64,000 nucleotides of DNA, taken from positions 28,800,606 through 28,864,605 of the forward strand of contig JASXTE010000001.1 of the NCBI GenBank assembly GCA_030280995.1. Reading direction: 5' to 3'. The translations under genes were made by a program, and so were the position numbers. The number at the start of each line of letters is the position of its first letter. Position 1 is the stretch's first letter. This stretch comes from Hemileia vastatrix. Taxonomy: Eukaryota; Basidiomycota; Pucciniomycetes; Pucciniales; Zaghouaniaceae. Shown here one piece after another: positions 1 to 10,440 of this stretch. The notes beneath the pieces are model-generated. The model did no database searches, was not told where the DNA came from, and saw only the letters and a program-made list of their open reading frames with translations.

Positions 1-656
1 CAAAATCATTTAATGAAGCACAGAAATTGGCAGACCGTGAGACAAGGAAAGATTCATGTCAAGCAGAAATTGACAATCTCACCAAGATGGAAGTCTGGAC
101 AAGAGATCTTCCCCTAAAAACACTAGAATTTCAGATGCTAAATGAGTCTTTTCAAAGAAAGCTGACAACCTGACCAGCAAAAAAAAACTCAAAAAAAGGT
201 ATGTTGCTAAAGGATTCAGACAATTAAAGGGGATAGATTATTTGGACACCTTTTACCTGACAGCATCCATCACAGCACAAAGACTAATCCTAACAATTAT
301 GGCCATGAATAACTGGCCAGTGCACTTGTTTGAGGTTATGGAAGCATATCTTCACAGTCCCACAGATGAAGAAGTTTGGGTAAAGGATCCAGCAGGTTTT
401 GAACACAAATATGGAAAATCTTATCATATAAAAAAATGCACTCTATGGTTTGTGTCAGGCCTCTTGGTGCTGGTGGTAAAATTTTGGAAGCCAACTCAAA
501 AACATTGGCTATTCAATGTTGTGACACAACAACAGTGTATACTTCTTATGCAATCAGAAGTCAAAGGCAATGATATGGGCCCATGTTGAAGATGGTTTAG
601 TCATGGGCAATAGAAATACTACTCCCAGACAGCTTGCAACAGATTCGGGGAAATCC
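1..656 (+). pseudogene. Ty1/copia reverse transcriptase relic, 5' part
   Basis: Translation of the plus strand, with several stops and frame changes, matches a Ty1/copia reverse transcriptase: 'TASITAQRLILTIMAMNN' followed by 'AYLHSPTDEEVWVKDPAGFEHKYGK' motifs (242-450) and a degraded 'ALYGL.QAS..W' stretch. The longest open piece is 242-589. It ends exactly where element A1 begins, and the copia sequence resumes at 9506 after the AATCC duplication. A stop near 170 and further breaks show the gene was dead or dying; whether that preceded the insertion cannot be told. Assignment to copia rests on motif recognition only. Confidence 0.8.
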
Positions 657-1833
657 TGTCAGTACAGTCTAGTATATAAGTATGATATAATAGTGTTATT
701 TTATGGTCCTACTACTTATTAATAAATGATTTAGTGATTAAACCTCAGGGGAAGACTAATAAAATAGTTATACTCAAATTAAACTCACAATACTTGGATT
801 TAAATGCGTGCTAGTGGTGGAAAATAGAAGAATAAAATATAGTTATAGCTTTTATAAAGATAATATCAATTTATAAGGGCTTTATAATATATTTCTAAAT
901 GTTAATAATTGTAGTGTAGTGTTTATTTGAAGTGTAGTAATTGAATGATGATAATAAACCGTCAAAATCCCTCCTTACTTATACCCAAATCCACTGGAGT
1001 GCACAGACCTTCAATCCAGATGATGTCACTGCTATCCCCGGCAATTACAGCACTGTGAGGGCCCATCACCTCCCCATGGCGTCCACTTCAAGCAGTTTCA
1101 ACACCCAGACCTCCAGTAAGGACCCTCCATCACTATTAATAATAACACAGAGTCATACCATAAATAGAAAACCCAGATAAAAGCGGATACCATAAAGAAA
1201 CAGGTAAAATAAAAGATCAAAAAGAGATTAAATGAAACTAAAAGCATATAAAGGAAACAAATAAAATGTCCAAGCCCCCAATAACATCCCCAAGCATCCA
1301 TATTAACCCAAAAACATATTTCCAACCCATAAATCCGTGAATAACCATCCAAGGAAGTAATTTTAGTTGTCCAAACTGGGTGTATGCGCCTGATATAGGT
1401 ATCTATGCTTCTGTAGGCGTTGTGAGTCCACTGATTTCGTCCATATGACCTAAAATAAGCAGAAAAACAAAGGTTATAGGCTATTAAGGGGCTAAAACCC
1501 ACTTATATACCTAAATATACATAATATACTGCATATTTCACTGAATATGAGATTTATGTATACATATAAGCTTATGTATGTCAATAATTACTTCATATCA
1601 CTTAAGATAAGTATATTATGACTCCATTAACACCTTAATAAGTATTATTAGGCCATGGATAAGCTATTTAAACTATTATAAATTATATAATAGAATAATA
1701 ATTATATATATATATAATAAAATAATATATATTATTATTTTAACCTTATTTTTAAGATATAAGCTTAATCTAGTTAAGGTTATCTTATTTTAAGCATAAG
1801 AAATACTCAGTCCTAAGGATATTTAGGCTGACA
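657..1833 (-). repeat. 3' LTR of element A1
   Basis: This direct repeat pairs with 8329-9505 (1177 bp each, one visible mismatch). TG...CA ends lie next to the AATCC duplication. Open stretches at 941-1180 and 1098-1502 recur identically in the other LTR and are not treated as genes. An AT-only tract near 1690-1735 lies towards the 3' end as printed. As read by the element the LTR carries the transcription end signals, but none was identified with confidence. Confidence 0.95.
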
Positions 1834-1845
1834 CTCCCTCACCCC
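1834..1845 (-). other. Polypurine tract of element A1
   Basis: On the element strand GGGGTGAGGGAG lies directly before TGTCAG of the 3' LTR. The same position holds a matching tract in B2 (16063-16074), A3 (from 25292) and relic C (63520-63531), which supports its role as plus-strand primer. Confidence 0.8.
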
Positions 1846-1948
1846 AAAAAAACAATAAAAAAAATGTTAAGACATTTTAATTAATCTTAAGGAATGAAAT
1901 AATAAAATAAAAAATAATTTTTATAATACATATACTGAATGAACAGTA

Positions 1949-4900
1949 TTATTTAGATTTAAATTTTTTCAAGAGATTTTTAAGATCAGAGATTTCATTT
2001 TCTGGAATCCACTGGTCATATTCACTTGATTTATTTTTAAATCTTAGTAGATACTCAACTCCCTTTTCTTTTGTAAGGTGTCTCTTTTTGAGTATCTTTT
2101 CAATTTCTGCTTTTTCCACTATTTCTTCAGGTTGCTGTTTATGCCTTCCTGATCTTCTTGGAAAGAGAGCAGTATCATTAGAATGGTATGGTTTTATAAG
2201 AGAAATAGGAAATACTGGATGTTTTCTATCATAAGGTGCATATAGAATAACCTCAACAGCATTATTACCAACCATCTTTTTAACTACAAATGGTCCAATG
2301 AATGGATCCTTCAATTTAACATTACCATTTAAATTGAAATGTAGCGTTGAAATAAGGACTTCATCACCCTCTTTGAACATTTGTTCTTTATGGGCTTTAT
2401 CCCATCTTTTCTTTTCATACTCAAAAGCCTTATTTATACATTCTTGAGCATGTTTTCTGCATAATTCCTGCATCTGAAGAAAAGATTTAGTACCTGGATG
2501 AATATCCAATCTAGGTAACTTATTAAGAGTTTTAGCAGGGGTATTAGGTACATAACCCAACCATAACTCAAATGGCTTTTTGCCAGTGACAGAATGTACT
2601 GTACTATTATATGCAAATTCTAAACCTGGGATAAGGATTACCCAATCATGCGTGAATTTGTCATTGTCTTTAAAATTAAGACCAAAAGCACAGTATCTTC
2701 TTATCATATCTTCTAAGGTTTGTATCATTCTTTCTGCTAGCCCATCAGTTTGTGGATGGTGTGCTGTAGAAAGTTTTAATTGACACCCTGAAACATCCAT
2801 AAGTGACGTCCAGAACTCAGAAGTAAATTTAGGATATCTGTCAGAAACTATTGCCTTGGGGAAACCTGCTGTATTAAAAATTTGTGTCCACCATAAAAAA
2901 GCTAAGTCCTTTGCAGAAACCTCTTTGTGGGTAGGAATAAATTTACACATCTTTGTAAATCTATCTACAATTACCCAGCAGGAGTTATAACTCTTATGCC
3001 CTGCTATTGGAAAACCTGTTACAAAGTCCATGTTAATGATTTCCCATGGAGCTTTTGGTTGCTCAATTTGTTGTAATAAACCAGCTCTTTTTCCTGTTAA
3101 TCTTTTAGATTTTTGACAAGAATCACATGTTTCAACATATTTCTGAACATCTTCAGACATGTTAATCCACCAAGCTGTGTTTTTTACTCTGTTTAATGTT
3201 TTATGGTAGTCAAAATGACCTGCTAATATATCATCATGACATATACTTAACATTAACTCTTTCATTGAAGGGGGCATTACAATTACATTACTTAATTTTT
3301 TCCTGTAATATATAAAACCATCCTCAATGGAAAATTTTCCTTTCTCTAATGCCTCTTTATACTTATCTGGTAATGTTTTTATTAAAACATTCATTGAAGC
3401 ATTAGATGGATCATTTAATATTGTAGTTAATTTACTTAAGTCAGGATCTGAATTATAATTATCAAGAATTGATTGCATAAATTCATCCTCAAGATCTACA
3501 ATATAAATGCCATAAATGTTAATAATCTCTGATTCAGGAACATAAGCAGGATTATCATCATTATTAGGCAGAGGTACTCTAGATAACAGATCTACATTAG
3601 AGTGCAAGGTTCCTGCTCTATGTGTAATAGTCATCCGTCCTCTGTATTCTTGTACAGCTAATTGCCATCTAAACATGTGTCTATTAGGAGTTTTCATGTT
3701 TAAGAGTGACTTAACTGCACTACAGTCAGTTATTAACTCAAATTTTTGGTCTTCAAGGTAATAATGTAGCTTTTCTAGAGCCCATACTACTGCCAAACAT
3801 TCAAGTTGAGTAGCACCATATTTTAATTCACTACTTCTCAGAGTACGTGAAATATAGCAGATTACTACTTCTGACACTTTACCTTCAATAAGTTGTTTTT
3901 GATGCAAAGCAGCACCCAGTCCAATAAAACTTGCATCTGTATATAATACAAAAGGTAATTGGAAATCTGGTAATCCCAAGATTGGAGCTGTCATTAAACA
4001 TTCTTTCAACTTATTAAAAGCTTGTTGTCTTTCATTATTCCAAATGAAAGCTTCTGATTTCTTTATCAGTGTGGTCAGTGGTGCAGCAATTGATTGGTAG
4101 TTTTTTATATATTGTCTATAATAACCACACATTCCAAGAAAAGATTGTACATCCTTCACATTTTGGGGAATGCCAATATTCTTTATTGCAGCCACTTTAT
4201 TTTGGTCTACACATATTTGTAAGCCAGATACAATATGACCAAGCACTTTTAAAGATTCAAACCCAAATTTACATTTTTTCAATGCAAGGGTCATTTTTAT
4301 TTCATCCATTTTCTGAAATACTTTCCTTAAATGGATTAAGTGTTCATCAAAAGTTTTAGAGAACACTATGATGTCATCAATGTATACCATTAACCATCCT
4401 TCAATCATTTCATTATGGAATGTTATATCCATTAACTTTTGAAATACTGATGGAGCATTCTTTGGTCCAAATGGCATTCTGACATACTTATAAATTCCCA
4501 TGTGTGTTGTTATCAACAAAAAGTTCTGTGAATTCTTTTCAACAGGAATTTGATGGTACCCTTTATTTCCATCTAGGCAACTTATATATTTAGCACCTTT
4601 AAGGGTAGCATGTATAGAGGCAATCCTTGGCAATGGATAAATATCATCTACTGTAAATGTATTTAATGCTCTATAATCACCGCACAGTCTTGCTTTATCT
4701 TGTTCATAAGAAATCAGCACTGGTGATATTACACAATATTTTGGTGTAGTTTCAACCTTCTCGAGAATGTTCATCTTTAATAACATCTTAATATTATCCT
4801 CTATGTCTTTCCTCTTCATTGGTGAAGCAGGATATGGTTTCTTTTTAAGACTAGCAGGAATATTATCCATGTCACAGGTTAAACTAATTTTCATTTCATG

Positions 4901-7816
4901 ATCTTTTACAAGGCCAAGTTCATTTGTACCATGTGCAAAAGCCATTGGAAAAGCTTTAATTAATTCCAAAATATTATCTTTCTCAGTTTCACTTATCTGA
5001 GTGCCAAATGATGCTTTTGAAATTTCTGTTTCCAGAAGTTCCAACTCATTGGATTCTCTTCCTTTGGACGGGGAATTTGTTACTGAATCAATGTGTAAAA
5101 CTGTGTTAAAAGAATTTATTTTAAATTTCCTTTTACCATTCATGCCAATTGTAAAATTATTATTAGCAGGGTTTAATTTTACACCAAATTTAGTCAGAAT
5201 ATCGTTTCCAATGATAAAACAGTTACTACAATTTGTATTATCCATTACTACAAAGTCACATGTTACCCTTACATAACCATGTTGGTGTTTAAAGAAAACA
5301 GCAGCTTTGTATTTACCAATGGGGTGTAGTACTGATCCAAAACCTCTCCAATTTTTATTCTGAAGTGGTTCAAGCTTAAACTTATATTCACTATCAATTT
5401 TCTGTAATGTATTAGTGGAAACAACTGAACCAGCAGCTCCTGTGTCCAATACTATATTAACATTTTCACCAGAAATGATAGCTGGAACCGTGATAGGTGT
5501 CATTTTAAAGTTATCAGCTTGTATATCCTTAATGATTTCAGCATCCTCAAAATTCATTAAAGATTCATTTGAGTCCATATTTAATATTGGATTTTCAAAG
5601 ATGGACAAATCATCTTCCAACATACAGACTTCATTTTCATCACTATATGAGATATTGCTGTCATAATCACTTGATTCTTTACTTTTTTCAGTTTCAGTTT
5701 CAGATTCACGTTGATTTTCAACAATATTTATGTTTTTCTCACATTTGTGACCTTTTACCCAAGGTTTGTTACACTTATAACAAGTATTTGTTTCATACTT
5801 TTTAGGTACTACAGGTGCAGTAGGTTTTTTCTGCTTCTCCTGAAGTGTTTTTGAATTCTGAGTTTTTACAGGTTCAACATTTTGCTTATAAGTGGAATAC
5901 CTTGATTCATACTTATGGTTTAATAATATTTCATTGCAAATATTAATAAAGTCAGAATATTCAGTAACATTTAATGTTCTAGCTACAACAATGTCTCTGA
6001 CAGATATAGGTAATTTGTATATTATCTTATCTTTCCATAAGTTAAAATCCATATGAGGCTCAATGGCTTTTAATATTTTGTTTAAATTCATTAAAAATAC
6101 CATAGTTTTGTCACCATTCAACGGATTGTACCTAGTCTTCTCATAAAGTCTCTGCTGAGTAAGCCTGAATTTAGAACCTCCAAATTGTTTTTCAATAAGT
6201 TGTTTCCATTCAGCCCAAGAGTAGTCTCTACCCTCACTTAAGACAGCTTCAAACCATAATAAAGCAACATCCTTAAATAAAGAAATTAATTTTGATGTTA
6301 TCTCTTCATCTGGTAACTTATATGAGAATTTCAAGTTGTCAATTCTTTGAATAAAATGTTGCCAATCAGAGCTGGCTTCCCCATCATAAGTTGGGTACTG
6401 ATCTATCTTAGACCAGTTTTTCTGATTGGATTTTATCTCACTAATCTTAGGTAAATTCAACAACTCATTTACTTTTGATAAATGGTCTTGTATTTCTTCC
6501 TGCACGGATTTGTGACTTACATTTTCAGATTTGACACTACCACCAGATGGTTTTAATTGTGGTGGTACAGGGAAGGAATGAGATTCACTTTTGCCAATGA
6601 AAGGATTATTATTATATTGATTATACTTATGATTATCCTGGTTCATTAGTAGATTGGCAGTTTCAATCTCAACTTTAGTTAATCTTTGTAGCAGCTCAGA
6701 GACACTTTGATTTGTCTGTGCAAAAGATAACTTTGTTCTTGATTCAGTTTTTAATAAGTGTGTTTCATATAATTTTTCTAACTCACAAAATTTATTTGTA
6801 AGGTCATTATATTTATTACTTAATGAATCATATTTAAGAGTTAGAGACAAATGTTCTTTCTCTAATTCTTTATTACGTGTTGCTAATTGAGAAATGTTCA
6901 ATGTTAAGGATGAAATTGTATCACTAGTGAGCTTAACTGTCTGTTCCTCACAATCAGTCATTCTATTCCACAATGCTGAAACAATTCTATGGACAGTTGG
7001 ATTATTGTTAAAATATTCCATGTCCTCCTTTTCAATTCTCTCACTCTCCTGTGAACTTCTCATCTCACTAGTAGGTGGTTGCAACTGAGGATTAACTGTA
7101 TTATCATTGTATATAGTACTGTTATTATGGATAAAAGACAAGTCAGGTGTATCTACTCTAAAACCCAAATTTCTTAAATCCTCCTCTATTTTTTGTACAG
7201 ATTTAACATCAATAGAATTACCTATATTGTAATTATCAGTATTATGTCTAATCTGAGAGGGTAAGTTACTTACCAAGGGATGGTTGCCAGGCCTGATTTT
7301 TGGCGCTTTTTTCCCTTGTAAGGGTGAGCTGAGGAAGTCAGATGAGGGGGTGGATCCCTGTTGCAACTGTGGCTTGTCCACTGTTGGTGAAACCAGTCCC
7401 ATTTCCATTTGTCTACCAGGATTTTCTCCTGGGAGTGAGTGGACCCTCCTTGGGTAGGGGGTTGCTGATTTGATTGACTGGGCTGGCCTCCCTTTAATTC
7501 TGCCATTGCCTGATTCATCTGCTGAAATCCTACCTTGCAATTGTTTTGCAGCTGCTCTACTTCTTTGAACATGAGAGATTTTGATTCCTCTAGCTTCAGA
7601 ACCTGTTTGGCCAGATGGGACAGTTGATCCTGAAGAGGAGGAGACGTCTTTTTGATAGTTATCTTTTTTAAGAGGGCGTCCTTTTCCTCTACACTCATGC
7701 TTTCTGGTTGGGGGTACTGTTGTCCCTCCATGGTGATGTCCTGGAAAGTTTTTATTAGCTTTAGACCTGGTATTATAAGCAGGCTGTTCACTTACACTAT
7801 CCTGAGGAGCACTCAT
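1949..7816 (-). CDS. Ty3/gypsy Gag-Pol polyprotein with chromodomain (A1)
   Basis: This is one open frame of 1955 codons. In order it has a Gag capsid region from about residue 465 ('DQYPTYDGEASSDWQHFI'), a zinc knuckle near 679 (CYKCNKPWVKGHKC), an aspartic protease near 790 (VLDTGAAGSVVS), reverse transcriptase with YIDD near 1145, RNase H near 1292 (LYTDASFIGLGAAL), an integrase zinc domain near 1567 (CDSCQKSK) and integrase core with NMDF, SDRYPKF and GLAERMIQTLED. The C-terminus is a chromodomain-like segment (about 1900-1952, 'EYLLRFKNKSSEYDQWIPENEI'). Domain order PR-RT-RH-IN-chromodomain defines a Ty3/gypsy chromovirus. The first ~180 codons are doubtful, because an overlapping frame there is better conserved (see 7270-7731); the true Gag N-terminus may be made by splicing. 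Confidence 0.9.
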   Translation of the reverse strand: MSAPQDSVSEQPAYNTRSKANKNFPGHHHGGTTVPPTRKHECRGKGRPLKKDNYQKDVSSSSGSTVPSGQTGSEARGIKISHVQRSRAAAKQLQGRISADESGNGRIKGRPAQSIKSATPYPRRVHSLPGENPGRQMEMGLVSPTVDKPQLQQGSTPSSDFLSSPLQGKKAPKIRPGNHPLVSNLPSQIRHNTDNYNIGNSIDVKSVQKIEEDLRNLGFRVDTPDLSFIHNNSTIYNDNTVNPQLQPPTSEMRSSQESERIEKEDMEYFNNNPTVHRIVSALWNRMTDCEEQTVKLTSDTISSLTLNISQLATRNKELEKEHLSLTLKYDSLSNKYNDLTNKFCELEKLYETHLLKTESRTKLSFAQTNQSVSELLQRLTKVEIETANLLMNQDNHKYNQYNNNPFIGKSESHSFPVPPQLKPSGGSVKSENVSHKSVQEEIQDHLSKVNELLNLPKISEIKSNQKNWSKIDQYPTYDGEASSDWQHFIQRIDNLKFSYKLPDEEITSKLISLFKDVALLWFEAVLSEGRDYSWAEWKQLIEKQFGGSKFRLTQQRLYEKTRYNPLNGDKTMVFLMNLNKILKAIEPHMDFNLWKDKIIYKLPISVRDIVVARTLNVTEYSDFINICNEILLNHKYESRYSTYKQNVEPVKTQNSKTLQEKQKKPTAPVVPKKYETNTCYKCNKPWVKGHKCEKNINIVENQRESETETEKSKESSDYDSNISYSDENEVCMLEDDLSIFENPILNMDSNESLMNFEDAEIIKDIQADNFKMTPITVPAIISGENVNIVLDTGAAGSVVSTNTLQKIDSEYKFKLEPLQNKNWRGFGSVLHPIGKYKAAVFFKHQHGYVRVTCDFVVMDNTNCSNCFIIGNDILTKFGVKLNPANNNFTIGMNGKRKFKINSFNTVLHIDSVTNSPSKGRESNELELLETEISKASFGTQISETEKDNILELIKAFPMAFAHGTNELGLVKDHEMKISLTCDMDNIPASLKKKPYPASPMKRKDIEDNIKMLLKMNILEKVETTPKYCVISPVLISYEQDKARLCGDYRALNTFTVDDIYPLPRIASIHATLKGAKYISCLDGNKGYHQIPVEKNSQNFLLITTHMGIYKYVRMPFGPKNAPSVFQKLMDITFHNEMIEGWLMVYIDDIIVFSKTFDEHLIHLRKVFQKMDEIKMTLALKKCKFGFESLKVLGHIVSGLQICVDQNKVAAIKNIGIPQNVKDVQSFLGMCGYYRQYIKNYQSIAAPLTTLIKKSEAFIWNNERQQAFNKLKECLMTAPILGLPDFQLPFVLYTDASFIGLGAALHQKQLIEGKVSEVVICYISRTLRSSELKYGATQLECLAVVWALEKLHYYLEDQKFELITDCSAVKSLLNMKTPNRHMFRWQLAVQEYRGRMTITHRAGTLHSNVDLLSRVPLPNNDDNPAYVPESEIINIYGIYIVDLEDEFMQSILDNYNSDPDLSKLTTILNDPSNASMNVLIKTLPDKYKEALEKGKFSIEDGFIYYRKKLSNVIVMPPSMKELMLSICHDDILAGHFDYHKTLNRVKNTAWWINMSEDVQKYVETCDSCQKSKRLTGKRAGLLQQIEQPKAPWEIINMDFVTGFPIAGHKSYNSCWVIVDRFTKMCKFIPTHKEVSAKDLAFLWWTQIFNTAGFPKAIVSDRYPKFTSEFWTSLMDVSGCQLKLSTAHHPQTDGLAERMIQTLEDMIRRYCAFGLNFKDNDKFTHDWVILIPGLEFAYNSTVHSVTGKKPFELWLGYVPNTPAKTLNKLPRLDIHPGTKSFLQMQELCRKHAQECINKAFEYEKKRWDKAHKEQMFKEGDEVLISTLHFNLNGNVKLKDPFIGPFVVKKMVGNNAVEVILYAPYDRKHPVFPISLIKPYHSNDTALFPRRSGRHKQQPEEIVEKAEIEKILKKRHLTKEKGVEYLLRFKNKSSEYDQWIPENEISDLKNLLKKFKSK
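7270..7731 (-). CDS. Overlapping alternative-frame Gag N-terminal exon (A1)
   Basis: This second frame overlaps the start of gag-pol and begins at an internal ATG (MEGQQYPQ). It has a predicted coiled coil ('LSHLAKQVLKLEESKSLMF'), a VDKWKWDW motif and a basic, proline-rich tail, and ends CCT TGG TAA. The same layout occurs in A3 and in B2. Of about 30 base differences between A1 and A3 here, most are silent in this frame (about 10 amino-acid changes) but change residues in the gag-pol frame (about 24), so this frame looks like the selected one. A GTAAGT donor lies at its end (from 7273). An acceptor at about 7078 would rejoin the gag-pol register through a 196-nt intron. That junction is inference. 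Confidence 0.55.
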   Translation of the reverse strand: MEGQQYPQPESMSVEEKDALLKKITIKKTSPPLQDQLSHLAKQVLKLEESKSLMFKEVEQLQNNCKVGFQQMNQAMAELKGGQPSQSNQQPPTQGGSTHSQEKILVDKWKWDWFHQQWTSHSCNRDPPPHLTSSAHPYKGKKRQKSGLATIPW

Positions 7817-8313
7817 ATTGTTCAGAATAACAATATTTTACGTCTACAAAAGGAAAAAACTCTGTGGAATTAGTAGACAAAAGATATTAGTAATTATATT
7901 ACTAATAAAAAAGCAATGGAGCTTACCCTGAATTTATATCTTTATTTATTTAAATAAAATATAAGAAAAATTCGAAAAAATCTGTTAAAAATATAATAAT
8001 AAGTTTAACTAGACCTCTATAAGGGTGAATAATTAGCTTACCAAGCTTTAGCCAAATACCAATTTTATTGGGTGTTATATTGGTGTCCAAATACCAAGTG
8101 AAATTGGGTTTATATTGGGTACAGTTACTACTGTAAATATCTAATTTTTTATGATAAAAAATTAGTACAATTATTATAAGGATTCTTTTCCGCAATCAAT
8201 GAGTTATGATGACCCACTAATATGCAGCAGACCCAAATATTTGGTTAATTTTGAGTTGTACTAAGGTAAAAATCACGTCCCAAGGCTTATACTAAATAAT
8301 AAGTAAAATATAA

Positions 8314-8328
8314 GGAAAGACCCCCAAT
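8314..8328 (-). other. Possible primer-binding region of A1
   Basis: The element strand just inside the 5' LTR reads ATTGGGGGTCTTTCC; the same place in A3 reads ATTTGGGGTCTTTCC. A primer-binding site starting TGG would fit A3, with one substitution in A1. B2 has ACTGAGGGCCTTTCC, which does not start TGG. Self-priming, known in some chromoviruses, therefore cannot be excluded. Confidence 0.35.
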
Positions 8329-9505
8329 TGTCAGTACAGTCTAGTATATAAGTATGATATAATAGTGTTATTTTATGGTCCTACTACTTATTAATAAATG
8401 ATTTAGTGATTAAACCTCAGGGGAAGACTAATAAAATAGTTATACTCAAATTAAACTCACAATACTTGGATTTAAATGCGTGCTAGTGGTGGAAAATAGA
8501 AGAATAAAATATAGTTATAGCTTTTATAAAGATAATATCAATTTATAAGGGCTTTATAATATATTTCTAAATGTTAATAATTGTAGTGTAGTGTTTATTT
8601 GAAGTGTAGTAATTGAATGATGATAATAAACCGTCAAAATCCCTCCTTACTTATACCCAAATCCACTGGAGTGCACAGACCTTCAATCCAGATGATGTCA
8701 CTGCTATCCCCGGCAATTACAGCACTGTGAGGGCCCATCACCTCCCCATGGCGTCCACTTCAAGCAGTTTCAACACCCAGACCTCCAGTAAGGACCCTCC
8801 ATCACTATTAATAATAACACAGAGTCATACCATAAATAGAAAACCCAGATAAAAGCGGATACCATAAAGAAACAGGTAAAATAAAAGATCAAAAAGAGAT
8901 TAAATGAAACTAAAAGCATATAAAGGAAACAAATAAAATGTCCAAGCCCCCAATAACATCCCCAAGCATCCATATTAACCCAAAAACATATTTCCAACCC
9001 ATAAATCCGTGAATAACCATCCAAGGAAGTAATTTTAGTTGTCCAAACTGGGTGTATGCGCCTGATATAGGTGTCTATGCTTCTGTAGGCGTTGTGAGTC
9101 CACTGATTTCGTCCATATGACCTAAAATAAGCAGAAAAACAAAGGTTATAGGCTATTAAGGGGCTAAAACCCACTTATATACCTAAATATACATAATATA
9201 CTGCATATTTCACTGAATATGAGATTTATGTATACATATAAGCTTATGTATGTCAATAATTACTTCATATCACTTAAGATAAGTATATTATGACTCCATT
9301 AACACCTTAATAAGTATTATTAGGCCATGGATAAGCTATTTAAACTATTATAAATTATATAATAGAATAATAATTATATATATATATAATAAAATAATAT
9401 ATATTATTATTTTAACCTTATTTTTAAGATATAAGCTTAATCTAGTTAAGGTTATCTTATTTTAAGCATAAGAAATACTCAGTCCTAAGGATATTTAGGC
9501 TGACA
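8329..9505 (-). repeat. 5' LTR of element A1
   Basis: Direct repeat partner of 657-1833, same length with one visible mismatch. It should hold the element promoter; no TATA box or start site could be chosen among the many AT tracts. Confidence 0.95.
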
Positions 9506-10440
9506 AATCCCTTATCATTTAATGGAAAGAAAATTTTTCAGGTATAGTTGGGATAAAAGAAGAAAGAAATACAAATGGCTTCCTGCTGAGTCAGCCCAAT
9601 ATCATTGACAAGAAAATTCACAAACACCACCCCACTGGCCTCACCCATCATCAACCTCTGCCTTATAAAATTGATCTCAGTTCCACTGACAAAAATTCTA
9701 ACCCTCTCAAACCTCAAGAATACTTATTGATAATTGGTTCCCTCACTCACATTGCCACAGCTACTTGACTGGATTTAAGTTTTACAGTCAATAAATTGGC
9801 AAGAAATTGCAAACATCCAAATGCAGAACACTGGAGATCCTTAAACCATATCCTAAGATACCTTCTATACACAACAAACAAAAAATTGTTGCTATAACCT
9901 GACATTAACATTAACCCACCAATCACTGTGTACTCCAATGCAAACTGGGGCATAGAATTCTCTAGATCCACCAGAGGAATGATCATCACACTGAATGGAG
10001 CACTAATCTACTGGTCTTTGAAAAGAATTCCTTCTGTTTCCCCCTCAACATTTCATGCTGAATACATGGCTCTAGGTGCACAGCCACTCAAATGGGCTTA
10101 TGGATTCAAAACTTACTAAGTGAACTAGTAAACTATGAAAGTCTGTTCAAAAGCATGTGTGGAAACAAGGCATCTATCTAAGTCTCAACTGAAAATTGGT
10201 CCAACAAACACACATGGCACAGCAACAGAGAGTTTTAATTTGTAAATGAAAAACTACACAAAAAGAAGGCCGTCATTGAATGGATCCCACAAAAGAACAA
10301 AAGGCCAACATTATGAAAAAACCATTGAGCAAAAAGTGCCACAAAACGGGGTGCAAAGAACTGGGCTTAATTTAATATTTTCTTTTTTATTTCTATCTTC
10401 ACTCTTTCTCATATGCTTCACTGTGCACCACCACTTGTAA
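9506..10440 (+). pseudogene. Ty1/copia RNase H relic, 3' part
   Basis: After the AATCC duplication the copia sequence resumes. Plus-strand translation, with breaks, gives 'SLTHIATAT', 'NKLARNCKHPNAEHWRSLNHILRYL' and 'ITVYSNANWGIEFSRSTRGMIITLNGALIYWSLKR', which is the typical Ty1/copia RNase H end of pol. The usual catalytic Asp of the Y.D motif is Asn here (YSNANW). Stops and frame changes are frequent, and recognisable similarity fades after about 10300. No copia LTR could be identified with confidence. Confidence 0.8.

Larger units (their letters stand above)
657..9505 (-). mobile_element. Ty3/gypsy chromodomain LTR retrotransposon A1, apparently intact
   Basis: Two direct LTRs of 1177 bp (657-1833 and 8329-9505) begin TGTCAG and end CTGACA and differ at one visible base (near 1401 versus 9073). 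The 5-bp duplication AATCC sits at 652-656 and 9506-9510. The element reads on the minus strand: 5' LTR at 8329-9505, gag-pol 7816-1949, polypurine tract 1845-1834, 3' LTR 657-1833. Near-identical LTRs, a perfect duplication and an open polyprotein indicate a very recent insertion and possibly a transposition-competent copy. A3 at 24115-32957 is an older member of the same family. Confidence 0.95.

Noticed and set aside
941..1502. Open frames inside the A1 LTRs (repeated at 8613-9174) and the B2 LTRs (15184-15654, repeated at 23217-23687)
   Set aside because: Their identity simply reflects LTR identity; they have no domain and decay in A3 and relic C LTRs.
5001..5276. Plus-strand open frames opposite gag-pol, for example 4069-4359, 5001-5276, 6894-7088 and their A3 counterparts
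   Set aside because: They are antisense shadows of the polyprotein with no independent support.
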